A DNA stretch of 64,000 bases. It comes from Ariolimax columbianus. Its lineage: Eukaryota > Mollusca > Gastropoda > Stylommatophora > Arionidae. Numbering within the stretch: the first letter of the stretch is position 1; the number at the start of each line of letters is the position of its first letter. Shown here piece by piece: positions 11,722 to 22,830 of the stretch. The stretch covers positions 71,563,948 through 71,627,947 of the forward strand of contig JAVGWX010000007.1 in the NCBI GenBank assembly GCA_036924085.1, read 5' to 3'. The notes below the pieces were generated by a model. That model saw only the letters and a list, made by a program, of their open reading frames with translations. It had not been told where the DNA came from and ran no database searches. The translations under genes and the position numbers were made by a program.

Positions 11722-12745
11722 CAATCATTACAGTGTTGGCGTGTTGAGTCAAATTAAGCTACAGGCTCCACTCCTGGTGGTGCCCTTCCGTAAATTCCTT
11801 TAAGTTTCAGCTTTGCAACCACACTTCCCCCGGAACTTTGGTTTCCCGGAAGCTGCCCGCAGAGTCATCGAAGCAACTCCTGCGGATCGCTAGTCGGAAT
11901 CGTTTATGGTCAGAACTACGACGGTATCTGATCGTCTTAGCGCCTCTGACTTTCGTTCTTGATTAATGAAAACATTCTTGACAAATCCTTTTGCAGTAGC
12001 TCGTCTTGCGGCGATCCAAGAATTTCATCTCTAACACCACAATACGAATGCCCCCGTCTGTCCCTGTTAATCATTACCTCCAGTACCGAAAACCAACAAA
12101 ATAGAACCGAGGTCCTATTCCATTATTCCATGCACCATTATTCAGGCAGCCGAGGCCTGCTTTGAACACTCTAATTTTTTCAAAGTAAACTCACCGGCCA
12201 CGGCCACCCGGGACGCTCAGCGAAGAGCACCCGCGGGAGAGAGCCGGCAGACGGTAGGGCAGGAGACAACGGGCAGTGAACCGGCGCGAGCCGGACCGTC
12301 CATCTGCGCCTGAGATCCAACTACGAGTTTTTTAACTGCAACAACTTTAATATACGCTATTGGAGCTGGAATTACTGCGGATGCCGGCACCAGACTTGCC
12401 CTCCAATAGATCCTCGTTAAAGGGTTTAAAGTGTACTCATTCCAATTATGGGGCCTCGAAAGAGTCCCGTATTGTTATTTTTCTTCACTACCTCCCTGTG
12501 TCGGGAGTGGGTAAGTTGCGCGCCTGCTGTCTTTCTTGGCGTGGTAGCCGTTTCTCATGCCCCCTCTCCGGAATCGAACCCTGATTCCCCATTACCCGTT
12601 ACAAACATGGTAGGCATGTCACTGACCATCGACATTTGATAGGGCAGACATTTGAAAGATGCGTCACCGGCACATGAGGCCATGCGATCAGCACAAAATT
12701 TATTGGCTGGTCAAGCAGAGAGGCGTACCTGAGAGAACGGAGCAG
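11722..12745 (-). pseudogene. 18S rRNA fragment (rRNA pseudogene)
   Basis: On the minus strand it follows 18S from about 'tttgtgctgatcgcatggcctc' through 'ttcaaatgtctgccctatca', the 'aaataacaatacgggactct' block, 'gcaagtctggtgccggcatc', 'tatattaaagttgttgcagt' and 'tgattaatcaagaacgaaag' to 'cttaatttgactcaacacg'. The universally conserved GCCAGCAGCCGCGG decoding-region sequence is altered to GCCGGCATCCGCAG, so it is a decayed copy. Both 18S ends are missing. It runs directly into 28S sequence, with ITS1, 5.8S, ITS2 and most of 28S absent. Confidence 0.92.
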
Positions 12746-12979
12746 GAGTCTGTACAACAAACAAGAAACTAAAGTATCTACACGCTTCATTCTTTAATAC
12801 CTATGGGTCTGATCAGAGTGCAATGACATCGATTCTTAACAGTACAGAACAGATAAACTGCACAAAAGACAGTAGTAATGACAAAATCAATGACAAGACA
12901 TGATAAATTGACAGCCTAAAGGCCAGCAGTAATGAATGGATTCACCTGTCAGATAGGTCTATATGCACCATACTATAAT

Positions 12980-13215
12980 AAAAAGAAGGTGCTTCCATAA
13001 CAAGCACTGCTGTTGAGGATGAAGTGTTAGAGACTTCATTATACTTTGTTTCAGCAGTTTTTTTGTAATTGTTGAGTTGACCAGTTGCTTTCATTGTTGT
13101 CTCACCTTCCCAAGCTATAATACAAGTACACATTTACAGGTGTGTAAATGGAGCATGTTGAGACCAAGGATTGAACCTGGTACTTTTAAAAGAAAGTGCT
13201 CTAAACACTGCTACT
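12980..13215 (+). repeat. interspersed repeat family D, copy 1
   Basis: 'gcactgctgttgaggatgaagtgttagagacttcatt' recurs in diverged form near 44475, 51660 and 63612. A tRNA-like tail (gagaccaaggattgaacctggtac) follows about 130 bp later, as it does in the other copies. Confidence 0.5.
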
Positions 13216-13396
13216 CAGACTGTACCTTACAGTCCATGTAGTAACAGACAACTGAGCAAGGTAAAATGAAGTGGTACAGAATCCACCACTGAAGCAGGTA
13301 AATGAGTGGGGCCAACTGCTGTGATGGCCCCATGCTTGTACTGGAGCAAAAGGGTATGATTAAATGAATGGAAGAATAGGTAAACACTGGACTTAC

Positions 13397-13537
13397 TGCT
13401 TTCTGTCTGCTTCCTCCTTCTCTGCTCTGTGAGCTTCTACATAGGGTTGAAACAAGGAGCAGGATTCTGCCATCTTTGTCACAAACTCTGACATGGCGTC
13501 CTCCTTAGACATGTCTCCTAATGCTTGCCAAGCTTGC
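13397..13537 (-). CDS. ACBD3: ACBD3 exon: end of the acyl-CoA-binding domain and start of the coiled coil
   Basis: The 141-nt exon begins with G, completing CGG (Arg) from the upstream exon, and reads QAWQALGDMSKEDAMSEFV followed by a helical stretch ending HRAEKEEADRK. Human ACBD3 has REWAALGNMSKEDAMVEFV, then SHKIEKEEQEKK, so the match is unambiguous. The W-x2-L-G-x-M-S-K-E-D-A-M block is the last helix of the domain. The acceptor is ctcctgtcag and the donor gtaagt. The position that is Tyr in classical ACBP (AYI) is Phe here, as in vertebrate ACBD3. A tandem SINE pair lies about 70 bp upstream in the 46-kb intron. Confidence 0.94.
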
Positions 13538-13607
13538 CTGACAGGAGAGATAAGCTCAATGATAATTATTCATGTCAAGCTCTGAACTGAGCGCATAATA
13601 CAATCCT

Positions 13608-13965
13608 TCAAGTTGGATCTTCTTCTTCGTTCGTTCTCAATCTCCCGCTACCAAACCCTGAAAGGGCTTAAGTAGCAGAATGTAGTCCAGAGAACGGAAT
13701 GCGTTGTGTCGTAGTTTACAGCTTGGCTGCGATATTTGCACCTTTCGGTCCAACACATCCGACTTCATCAAGCATTTTTTTAGCACCGGGTTAGCATTCC
13801 CTCTTCGATTCCTTCTCCGTAACCAGTCTGCCCTACTGCAGTCTGTTATCCAGGATCACTATGTGGAAGTGTAGAAGGGTCTTGGCAGCTATGGTTCGCT
13901 GGCCCTGACGGTAGCAGTCAGCTATGGGTCGCTGACCGCTGCAGCTCAGCATCTTGATCCCCTTC
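13608..13965 (+). mobile_element. SINE family C, tandem copy 1
   Basis: The element carries 'gttcgttctcaatctcccgctaccaaaccctgaaagggcttaagtagcag', then 'cacctttcggtccaacacatccgacttca' and 'ctgttatccaggatcac', and ends near 'cgctgcagctcagcatcttgatcccc'. The short sequence aagttggatct flanks it on both sides and occurs again after copy 2, as expected of a target-site duplication. The second copy is about 360 bp downstream. Confidence 0.8.
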
Positions 13966-14335
13966 AAGTTGGATCTTCTTCTTCTTCTTTGTTCGTTCTC
14001 AATCTCCCACTTCCAAACCCTGAAAGGGCTTAAGTAGCAGAATGTAGTCCAGAGAACGGAATGCGTTGTGTCATAGTTTACAGCTTGGCTGCGATATTTG
14101 CACCTTTCGGTCCAACACTTCCGACTTCAGCAAGCATTTTTTTAGTACCGGGTTAGCATTCCCTCTTCGATCCCTTCTCCTTAGCCAGTCTACCCTGCTG
14201 CAGCCTGTTATCCAGGATCACCATGTGGAGGTGTAGAAGGGTCTTGGCAGCTATGGTTCGCTGGCCCTGATGCTAGCAGTCAGCTATGGGTCGCTGACCA
14301 CTGCAGCCTCTTGATCCCCAAGTTGGATCTAATAT
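13966..14335 (+). mobile_element. SINE family C, tandem copy 2
   Basis: It is nearly identical to the preceding copy in the same orientation, with a few substitutions, and is again bounded by aagttggatct at 13968 and about 14323. Three occurrences of the same flank around two elements suggest tandem duplication through the target repeat. Confidence 0.8.
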
Positions 14336-14610
14336 ATCTCTAAGCCATAGCAAAAAAACTGCACTCTATGTAGTCTACTTGCCACTGTAGTAGCCTCTAG
14401 TTTATTTGTGCTTATAAACATTCTTCTAAAGCACTCCTAAAGTTATATACTTGTAATGTTAAGTATACCATTCCTCTCATTGTTACAATTTGTACCAATT
14501 ATATTACTTTGATGTTTTCATTTGCATTATCCTTAATTACCAGCCAAGAAGATCTTTCATCATAACATAGACTGTTTGTGTATATGTGCCTCTGTACAAA
14601 TTAACTCATT
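14336..14610. other. AT-rich intron, nothing recognised
   Basis: No repeat or coding similarity is visible. Confidence 0.5.
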
Positions 14611-14611
14611 G

Positions 14612-14680
14612 TGTTTCTCTCTCTCTCTCTCTCTCTCTCTCCACACACACACCCACCCATTTATATATATATATATATAC
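14612..14680. repeat. (CT)n / (CA)n / (TA)n compound microsatellite
   Basis: Runs of ct (14615-14641), ca/cc and ta (14661-14680) are directly visible. Confidence 0.95.
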
Positions 14681-14948
14681 CTACTACAGATAGACCGGCT
14701 ACCTGGCAGCAGACATTAACAACATTTCAAATATTCAAAGTACCTGGTTTTTCTTTAAATCTTTTTGGCATTGAATTTTATTTGATGTTGCATGACTATC
14801 TTTAAAAATTCCTATTTAGTGTTTATTTGCTCTTCTGTGCGATCCCTTTCGTATTATTCCATGCTTTCTGTCAGTTGGCTGGCTGTGCTGTACTATTTGT
14901 ATGGACATTTTTCTGAAATTTCCATTTTATTTACAGCTGCTTTAAACA

Positions 14949-15177
14949 GATAGATTAGACATACACATAGAGAAAGACAAGCATACACATATGGAAACAG
15001 ACAAGCAAACACGTAGATAAACAGATAAGAATACACATAAAGAAACAGACAAGCATACACATAGAGAAACAGACTAGCATACATATAGAGCAACAGACAA
15101 GCATACACATAGAGAAACATACAAACATACACATAGAGAAACTGACAAGCATACACATAGAGAACAGACAGACCTAT
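14949..15177. repeat. 24-bp minisatellite 'acaagcatacacatagagaaacag'
   Basis: About nine imperfect tandem units with single-base changes. Confidence 0.9.
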
Positions 15178-15247
15178 AGAGAGGAACAAATAGTCATACA
15201 CACTGAAAAAGAAGCAATTTCGCAAGTAAATATCCTTTGAATTTAGA

Positions 15248-15249
15248 AT

Positions 15250-15307
<58 letters not shown>

Positions 15308-15327
15308 CGAGAGAGAGAGAGAGAGAA
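15248..15327. repeat. (GA)n microsatellite, about 80 bp
   Basis: Nearly pure 'ag' run with two or three interrupting gagc units. Confidence 0.97.
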
Positions 15328-15329
15328 CA

Positions 15330-16395
15330 CTTCAGGCTAACGTCTTTTCCATACACCATATATTAAAGCCAATGCTCAGATGAGATAATCGGAAATGGAA
15401 AGAACAAATAAATGAACAGCATGGGACAATTTTACACGCGGCGACCAGAGATTTAAAATTCAACCTGGGAGAAGAGAAGTAGTAAATACTTGCCCAATTT
15501 CATGAAATTTACAGAAAGCAGCGTGTTTTAATGGCATGTGTCTCGTTATAGTTAACCGTGACATTTTGTTTTCCCGGTGCTTCAGTATTGATCGCTCCAT
15601 TGCCGTCTTGGGAGGGATTGATGAGGGAACTTCGTTGAATCGGAGAAAAGAGGATGGAGTGAAGCTGTGTATGGATTGGGGCGGGGGAGGGGGTTGGAAG
15701 AGGAGGCATGTCTCACGCAGGAACAGCTGTTTATAAAGTGTCCCATGATCTATGTAAAATAATGCTAGAGAAGGTTGTTTCTCCAGAAGCCCCCTTGGTG
15801 TACAGCTTTTGTTAGACTGTGAGTAGTGGTTAATCATAAGGTAGCTTGGGCGACGCAATTGAAAGCAGCATATACGTATCATGTAGCTATTATTAGAGCA
15901 TTTAATCTATATCATAAGCCTTTTCACCCCAGCAAAGGCATGAATCCTTTGTTTGGATATTACGGTCCTTTAGAAGAAAGTGTAGGGTCACTGCACCTCC
16001 ACGCGTGTCGTAAACGACGACTACGGAGAGTTGTGTATGACAATAGTAGACTCATCGTGCAAGGTATATTGCTATAGTAACCATATGGTAGAAGGTCAAC
16101 TGTAGCTGTGGCCCTATACTCTGGCGGGAGTGAAGCAAGACAGAAAAGCAGCATGAGGATATCACTACACTTAGATTCCTTGTAGGAAGCCTGCGTCAAA
16201 ACAAGTATGCGTTCTTGTAGAGTTAGTTTCTGTGGCACCTGCTTTCACATGATGAAGTTGTCAACCACGTCCATAACACCACATAGTCTCATGTCAAGAC
16301 AAGCACAGTAGGTTGCAGTGGTTATGTTCTCCACAGTGAGACACTGGGGGACCAAGACGGCTGATTCTGATTATTATTTCTTCTTTTTCCTCTTC
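15330..16395. other. intron, no gene recognised
   Basis: Several short open frames of 66-140 codons, none with recognisable domains or splice context. A G-rich stretch (gggcgggggaggggg) lies at 15677-15695. Confidence 0.45.
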
Positions 16396-16399
16396 TCTA

Positions 16400-16640
16400 A
16401 TCGTGTCATTAGACGTAGTGTGGATGTGCAGTTTTCATTCGTGTGTCAGATGTATCGCAAATGCTGGTGTCATGCGGTATTTCTTTAATATCACCTTTAC
16501 ACCGTCTATCCATTTTTTTCTTGGTCTCCCTCTTGCTCCGTAACCCTCTTTGTCGGGTGTTGTAGATCCGCAAAGCTGGTAGATTTTTTTGCTTTCTTGC
16601 CAGGTGTCCGAACCACCTTATATTCTGCCTTTCCATGTAT
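16400..16640 (-). mobile_element. LINE 3' fragment (endonuclease-RT C-terminus)
   Basis: The minus frame 16409-16636 reads RQNIRWFGHLARKQKNLPAL then RIYNTRQRGLRSKRETKKK. This resembles the IKWFGHL...R..GRPRKRW C-terminal motif of RTE-like endonuclease-reverse transcriptases. Only this tail is present. Confidence 0.7.
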
Positions 16641-16674
16641 CCATGTACGGTGTATTTCTTTATCTAACTCACTT

Positions 16675-17085
16675 TACCAGCTCATGCATCCCATCTGTCT
16701 CCCTATCTCACTCCCAGTTCCTACATCACATATGTCTCCCTACCCCACTCCCATTATCAGCTCATGCATCCCATGTCTCCCTATCTCACTACCAGTTCCT
16801 ACATCACATCTGTCTCCCTATCTCATTCTCAGTACCAGCTCATGCATCACATATGTCTCCATAGATCACTCCCAGTACCAGCTCATACATATTTCTATCT
16901 CACCCCAGTACCAGCTCATAAAATACATCCTTCTCCCTATAATGCACACAGTACCAGCTCATACATCACATCTTTCTCTCTATCTCCCTCCCAGTACCAG
17001 CTCATACATCTTTCTATCTCACCCCCAGTACCAGCTCATACATACCATGTCTCCCTATCTTAGTCCCATTGCCAGCTCATACTTC
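16675..17085. repeat. minisatellite 'ccagtaccagctcatacatcacatctgtctccctatctca'
   Basis: About ten tandem units of roughly 38-45 bp with length variation. Three frames stay open across it for long runs only because of its composition. Confidence 0.9.
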
Positions 17086-17349
17086 GCGTTCGTCACTCAG
17101 CCTGTATTGCCTATTTTATGAATAATCCAACGACCATGACCCCGGAACTAAACTACTGCACAAGCAACAACAGGCAGACAATACATGCTGTATCTTCAAT
17201 AAGCGTTGTGATATTTCCCCAACAATACACAATCGCAAACGATTTATTGACTGACAGGAAAGTACGTCAGTGTTTTATCAGTTATACGATCCCATATTTT
17301 CAATAACTGAATCCTTATCTTTGTGTTGATATGTGTACACGGTGCTTTA

Positions 17350-17545
17350 TCTACTTATGACAGGGCACGGCTCGTTCGTCCCTGGTTATGAAACCTATCA
17401 TTTATGAAGATTATGTTCTCTGTACCGCGGACCACCTTCATCATCATGCTCGGGATGTGAGGAAAGCTACTACAACCTGCAACTTAACGTCCTTTTCAGG
17501 GCACACAAGAGTACACCAACTCATTGTGGACATTAAACAACAACA
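17350..17545 (+). mobile_element. SINE family A/B relic (3' part)
   Basis: The tail 'accgcggaccaccttcatcatcatgctcgggatgtgaggaaagctac' followed by 'acttaacgtccttttcagggcacacaagagtac..actcattgtggacatt' matches 27780-27905 and 54700-54825. The 5' half is poorly preserved. Confidence 0.65.
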
Positions 17546-17549
17546 TGTT

Positions 17550-19300
17550 CTCTGTATGACAAGTCTGATAATATTATATTCAATGTAGCTTTTTGTTGGG
17601 TCTGGTTTCTGTTATGGTATGAAAAATATCACCTAGTCTCCAAGGAGACCCATATCTATTGGCTCTTTCAGTAATTGGCGAAGGGTATGGGTAATGATGG
17701 TTCCTGTAGCTCGCTAGTTGCCCATTACACCCAGCCAATGTCATCATTAAATCGGTCCTCTATTTGTGATTGTATATACTCGTAGTGGTACAGCGCTCGC
17801 TTTTGAAGTACGCCCCCCGCCCCCAATGTCCTCATTATATTGTTGTTCTATTTCTGATTGTATGCACTCGTGTAGTGGCACAACGCTAGCTTTTAATGTC
17901 AAATTAGAAGGTGCGACTACCGCTATTTATATTCCAGTCAACATAGCTATGAGTGAGTACCTGACCACTACGCCTTATACGAGGTTGGTCCAGTACAATA
18001 AAGTCTCTAGCACTTTATCCATGACAACGGTGAATGCAAATTTACTATCTTTATCGTTACATTCTTACCATATCAAGTCTGTGGCCAATGAATGACTTAA
18101 AAATATATATATATATATAATTCTGTGTTGTTTTTATGTTATTGCTTGTCTTCAGCATATGATATGTCAGGTGCAGATAAAGTATTCTCTCCATAAATCG
18201 CTGTGTACTGGTTTGATATTTCGCGTTTGATAAAATATCTCACGATATCCCCTTTTAAATGACCAACATATTTGATGTCATTTGTATGGCTGCTATTAGT
18301 TTTGATATCTTCTTGTGTTGGCTGCACTTGGCTACTTGTGGAACGTAGGGCCACCAGTGCAGTTGTCACCTTACATAAAGCCTGCAACAAAACACTGTTT
18401 ATACTCTTGCAATTATGTTTTACATATAAATATGATTTACTTAATGAGATTACCAGGTTCATGCACAGCCCATAGTAGTCATCATTTACGGCATGTTTTG
18501 AACGTTATTTTTGACCTATACTTTGTTCACATGTGTCCACACTTAAAATAAATTCCCAAATTTATCGATTATTTCTTAACTTCACAAAATGCGTACCATT
18601 TGTTCGTGCATTCACATTTTAAGGTCTTGAATTTTTCCTTCGAAGTGCTGGTAAAGTGCCAAGCCATTTAAACACCACTGGGAACACATGCCCTCATTTA
18701 TTGCTCCATGAATCAAGAATCACTTGTAAATGATCTCCAAGTTGGCGAATACTTCCTATATCGTAGCCATTGTTGATCGAAGCTACTCATGATGAGTTCA
18801 TTCTTGACTTTCTTTGGTAGCAGGTTACAGTGGCTCTTCTAAAATCCTAAAACACACTCTCTACGTACAGCAACATGCATCTGACCTACGACTAAACCCA
18901 GGTTCTTCCAATCCCGATTGAGGTCAGCGATGTATTTCGACATTAACACATGCGTTACGGAGTTTGTGAATACGTGAGGAATGTTTGTTTAGCGATGTTA
19001 GTTTGGCTGCGAACAGTGTCTGTGCCCAAGGGATTTAAGTATATAAGAAGAGAAATCTAAGAAATATGAAAGACTTTCTCGAAAAACGTTTAGAGAAACT
19101 GGAAAAAGTTTACTAACGTAACACGGTTCAAACAAGCATGTTTGTATACATAATATGCTGTTTCAATTGAGCTTTCTAGGGCATACTGAAAACTCATATT
19201 TGCTATCGAGAATTCACCGGTCAACTTTTAAGGTAAGAATTTGCCTGTTGTTGAAAAGCATACCTTTGCCAAAGAAATAAAATTAAAAAAGTCAACCCTA
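17550..19300. other. intron, no gene recognised
   Basis: Only short open frames and a (TA)n stretch at 18100-18118. No recognisable element. Confidence 0.45.
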
Positions 19301-19510
19301 AACTTATGAGTCTGATAAACACATTTATGACCCTTTGTTTATCTGAAGCTGGGCACCCAAGTATGACCGTCGACTTGTCTGATAACACATTTACGGCCCT
19401 CTGTTTAACTGAAGTTGGGCACCCAAGTATGACCGTTGACTTGTCTGATAAACACATTTACGGCCCTCTGTTTAACTGAAGTTGGGCACCCAACTTGTCT
19501 GATAAAAACA
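19300..19510. repeat. 67-bp tandem repeat, about three units
   Basis: Unit 'ctgataaacacatttacggccctctgtttaactgaagttgggcacccaagtatgaccgt..acttgt', with the last unit shortened. Confidence 0.9.
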
Positions 19511-19517
19511 CATTTAT

Positions 19518-19800
19518 GGGGAGAGGAGACTAACGTCACATGAGGCAAAACATTATGATTTGACTATGTTAGTCATGGTCAGGCGAAACATACTGATCAA
19601 GACCCTTACGTCACTTCCAAACAGGTTATCCCTGCAAACAGGCTTGTTTCATGACAGGATAAAAAGGTGGGGTTCGCCATAGTGGTAGCTGAGGAGCCTC
19701 GCATTGTACTACAGACAGGAAGACCGGTTCACCTTCTCAAATACGCCTCGGGATTTGAAGAGAACAATTGTAACCCACTACCAAAGAAAGTCGGCAATAA
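19518..19800 (+). mobile_element. SINE family A, best copy
   Basis: The head 'gaggagactaacgtcacatgaggcaaaaca', centre 'tagtcatggtcaggcgaaacatactgatcaagac' and tail 'gaagaccggttcaccttctcaaatacgcctcgggat' recur at 30560, 49430 and 54490 in diverged form. No tRNA boxes are obvious. I infer a SINE or other short non-autonomous element from dispersal alone. Confidence 0.65.
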
Positions 19801-20171
19801 TATCTAAATCAAATCCATTTTTAACTCAGATAACAGCAAGAGGCTACCACAGCCGGGTCCTCCTTACAGGATGCCTGCGACAACGCATGTATATGGATCT
19901 GTAGCACATTTATTGGAAATTATGAAGTTGCTAATCTATACGTATCACCTATCCAACCCTCATTGGTCGCCTTGTATTATACGCTCTGTATGATGCGATT
20001 GTTGTGTGAGTTTTAGTCGATAACGTTTGTGTTCTATGACATATCACCAGGACCGTTTGCCTTGTTGTGCATTGTATTGTGATTTGCGCCATATGATCAA
20101 GTACATCCGACTTAAGCACGTATTTGTAATGAGCTACCTTCTCATTGGTGTGCGACGTTGCAGGTTCATGA

Positions 20172-20175
20172 ATCC
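20172..20175. other. target-site duplication ATCC, left
   Basis: The four bases before the first LTR are ATCC, repeated directly after the last LTR at 25621-25624. Confidence 0.8.
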
Positions 20176-21119
20176 TGTAGCAGATCCTCTATTTCTTTGC
20201 CCTGGCCGTGATCTAACTTAGAACATTTTCACACTCATCCACATCATCATGACCATACTCAGTAAATGACATATCAAACAGCAGGTGGCATATTTATTAT
20301 ATCATACTCATATCATACAATGAGTAGAGAAATTACAAACACAATATAATACATATCTTAACTAAACATTATACTAAAACGGGAATTGTAAGCATTAGCT
20401 ATTGATGGAATTCCCAACTATCTAAAAACCCAGTTCTATTGCCTTGCAATTACATCACACACACATCGCCTTAACTGCGTCTTCAACACACCTTATCAAA
20501 TACTCTTCCTCACTGAAATCCCCTCAGGCGGGCGATCTCGACATAACTCGTTCACAATGTGTCCTTGCTTACAAACACACTTTCAGATTATCTATTAATG
20601 CAAAACTCACACACCTATTTGAGCGCTCCTGTTCTATCACCAAACATTCGTCCAACAGTCTATCAATCGCTCCTCTATCTAAGTCGGTGAGTTAAACATA
20701 CTATCCACATTCAGTCTCTCTCTCTCCCATACAGCCTCTCTCTATCTAGCCTCTCCATCTCTCATCCAGCCTCTCTGAGCTAAACTTTGTCTCGAGTTAT
20801 ATATATCCTCAAGCAAGGCCAGAGCTTGACCAATCGATCTCAGGTATGGTCATCTTCAATTCCAATTGGAACGAAACACTTTGCACACCTGTCACTCATT
20901 CTCTCGCAGCAAGCCCCGTTGCCAATTTCGTCTGTCAATCAATCTCCCCCTACCAAAATCGGAAGGCCAGTGGTCAGTTTCTACCTGTCCACATTCCTTA
21001 ACCCAACTCTGTTCTCCTTTGCTGAGATAGTGAGTGACCTTGACATGCATTCATGTAGCTTTAAGCTTTAACATGTTCAGGCATCCTAAACTCCCCTTGC
21101 TCCGGCGGGAACTGTTACA
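20176..21119 (-). repeat. 3' LTR of the retrotransposon (944 bp)
   Basis: It starts TGTAGCAG and ends GTTACA on the plus strand, so TG...CA on both strands. It is a direct repeat of 24677-25620. In the sense direction it has a possible TATA element (plus 20797-20807, tatatatat) and an AATAAA near its end (plus about 20290-20296). Two frames of 83 and 94 codons inside are repeated in the other LTR and are not genes. Confidence 0.93.
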
Positions 21120-21131
21120 TTACCTCCCTAA
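21120..21131 (-). promoter_or_regulatory. polypurine tract
   Basis: Minus-strand TTTAGGGAGGTAA lies immediately before the 3' LTR, the position where plus-strand DNA synthesis is primed. It is short, so the assignment rests on position. Confidence 0.6.
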
Positions 21132-22830
21132 ACTACAGACCGAAACATGGATGGTCATTTTTTTCATCTGGCAAATGACCACCATTTTCGTCTCTACTAT
21201 CCAAAAATGTAAACACTACTCCTGTTTACAACTTCACTCACATCGTACATGCATAAAAAGACATGTCATTTGATACATATAAACTTTTTGTAATACATAC
21301 ACAATCAATACAAGCAGAAGAAAAACACTGTGGCTGGGCGTTTTTACAACACAAACCAACACTTTTACATCGTTTTACAGTCAAATTCACCTAAGTCTGT
21401 CCCTGCGGGACCTTTAACTCATCAAAACAGAAACACCTTAAGGAATTCTCCTTACTCATTGAGGTCAATATACCTCGACCTGTTCCCGTGCCTTCCTCTA
21501 AGGACACGAACCTTCATTGTTACACTCGACCAGTTCAGGTCAATTTTCTCAGGCGGTCTCATTACACGCCTGGCCGACGATTCACTTCATACTAACTCCT
21601 GTGAGGCCACGAATTTACGTGGGTTATCCTCAGGCTAGTTATCACTGTCTTTCTTGGCAGCTATCCCCTCTCAAAGAAAACAGCAAAATTCTTTATGTTT
21701 CCCACAAAAACGATATTTGACAACATATGTCATAGTCAATATTAAAACTTCTGATCAATGTAGTCTTCTCTGCAAAGACTCCACATACATGTGATTCTGG
21801 AACTCGTGGTGACTTGTGCTTGCGGAGACCTACAGTCTGGATGAGATATACTGCTCTGTAGATCACCTATATAACCTGTATCAAATACCTGTAAACATGA
21901 TGATTCAACAACAACAAAAAAACAACAACAAAACACAAGACAAATGCATTGCATACAATGTCGAAACCCAAACAATAAATACAAATGTCAAAATATTTGC
22001 ACGCATACTTATGATATCAATATTTCAGTCAGCAAGTAAAACACGTTGATACTGTCAGGATATGTAATCATGTTTAAACAACAAAACAACAACAAAATAA
22101 AGAAAAATTCAATGCATACTATATCGACCATACAACCCACTTAAAATGCAAGTAATACCATTAGTAAAAACCCAAACACCAAATACAAATGTCAAAATAT
22201 TTGCACGCATACTCATGACCAAGTGCCATCAACCTTCACTCCTGCTCGTGCCCCACAGATGAGCACCTGTTAATGCCCCCTTTATAAGATACTAAACTAC
22301 GACTAAGTTCTAACTTAATCAGATACTAAACTATGTCTGAGTCAAAAGTCAAAACCGAATCGTCCACCTGTCGAATTACGTCATGCTGTAACCCGACTAG
22401 TCCAGTTGCAGTCTTTGTCACGAGGAATCAAAACCGAGTGTTGTGATCTAACTAATTCACCGCTATTTCCCCACATCAAAAACTCCCTGGTCAGATTTTG
22501 ACCGAAACATCACGTCCACGTGTTACCCCGCGTCGCGAAATATTACCTGGCGCATCCAGCTATCCTGCGTCTCTTGTCCGTTTCTCTGGTCGGAAATGTC
22601 CCTTTGATCTCGGTCAGTCTTCGCTTCAGACTGACCGTCCGCTCATTGTCTGGCGTGTACTTCAGACAACGAATTCAAAGGAATTTTTAACATCTGGTCA
22701 TTCCTCCATCTCTATACCCTACCCCCTAATTATCCAAATCTCCGTTTCCCAAGGATAACGGTAGATGAAACAAATTTTATGCAAATGCATACATTAACTG
22801 GAGTTTCACATGACTTTACTCCACACGACT
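21132..22830 (-). other. LTR-element interior 3' of the ORF; no pol seen
   Basis: About 1.7 kb with only short frames on either strand. A'caaaataca'-type repeat occurs twice (21970-22010 and 22170-22215, 'atacaaatgtcaaaatatttgcacgcatact'). No RT, protease or integrase motif is visible. Confidence 0.7.

Noticed and set aside
11099..12639. ORFs of 60-90 codons across 11.1-12.6 kb
   Set aside because: They fall within decayed 18S/28S rRNA sequence.
11075..12745. Functional rRNA genes
   Set aside because: Fragments only, with changes in universally conserved bases and most of the unit missing.
14955..15330. Cys/Leu/Tyr-rich ORFs resembling membrane proteins
   Set aside because: They translate a 24-bp minisatellite and a GA microsatellite.
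20444..21071. Two ORFs of 83 and 94 codons, repeated exactly at 24945-25572
   Set aside because: They lie inside the two LTRs and read against the element's orientation; duplication is due to the LTRs, not to a gene pair.
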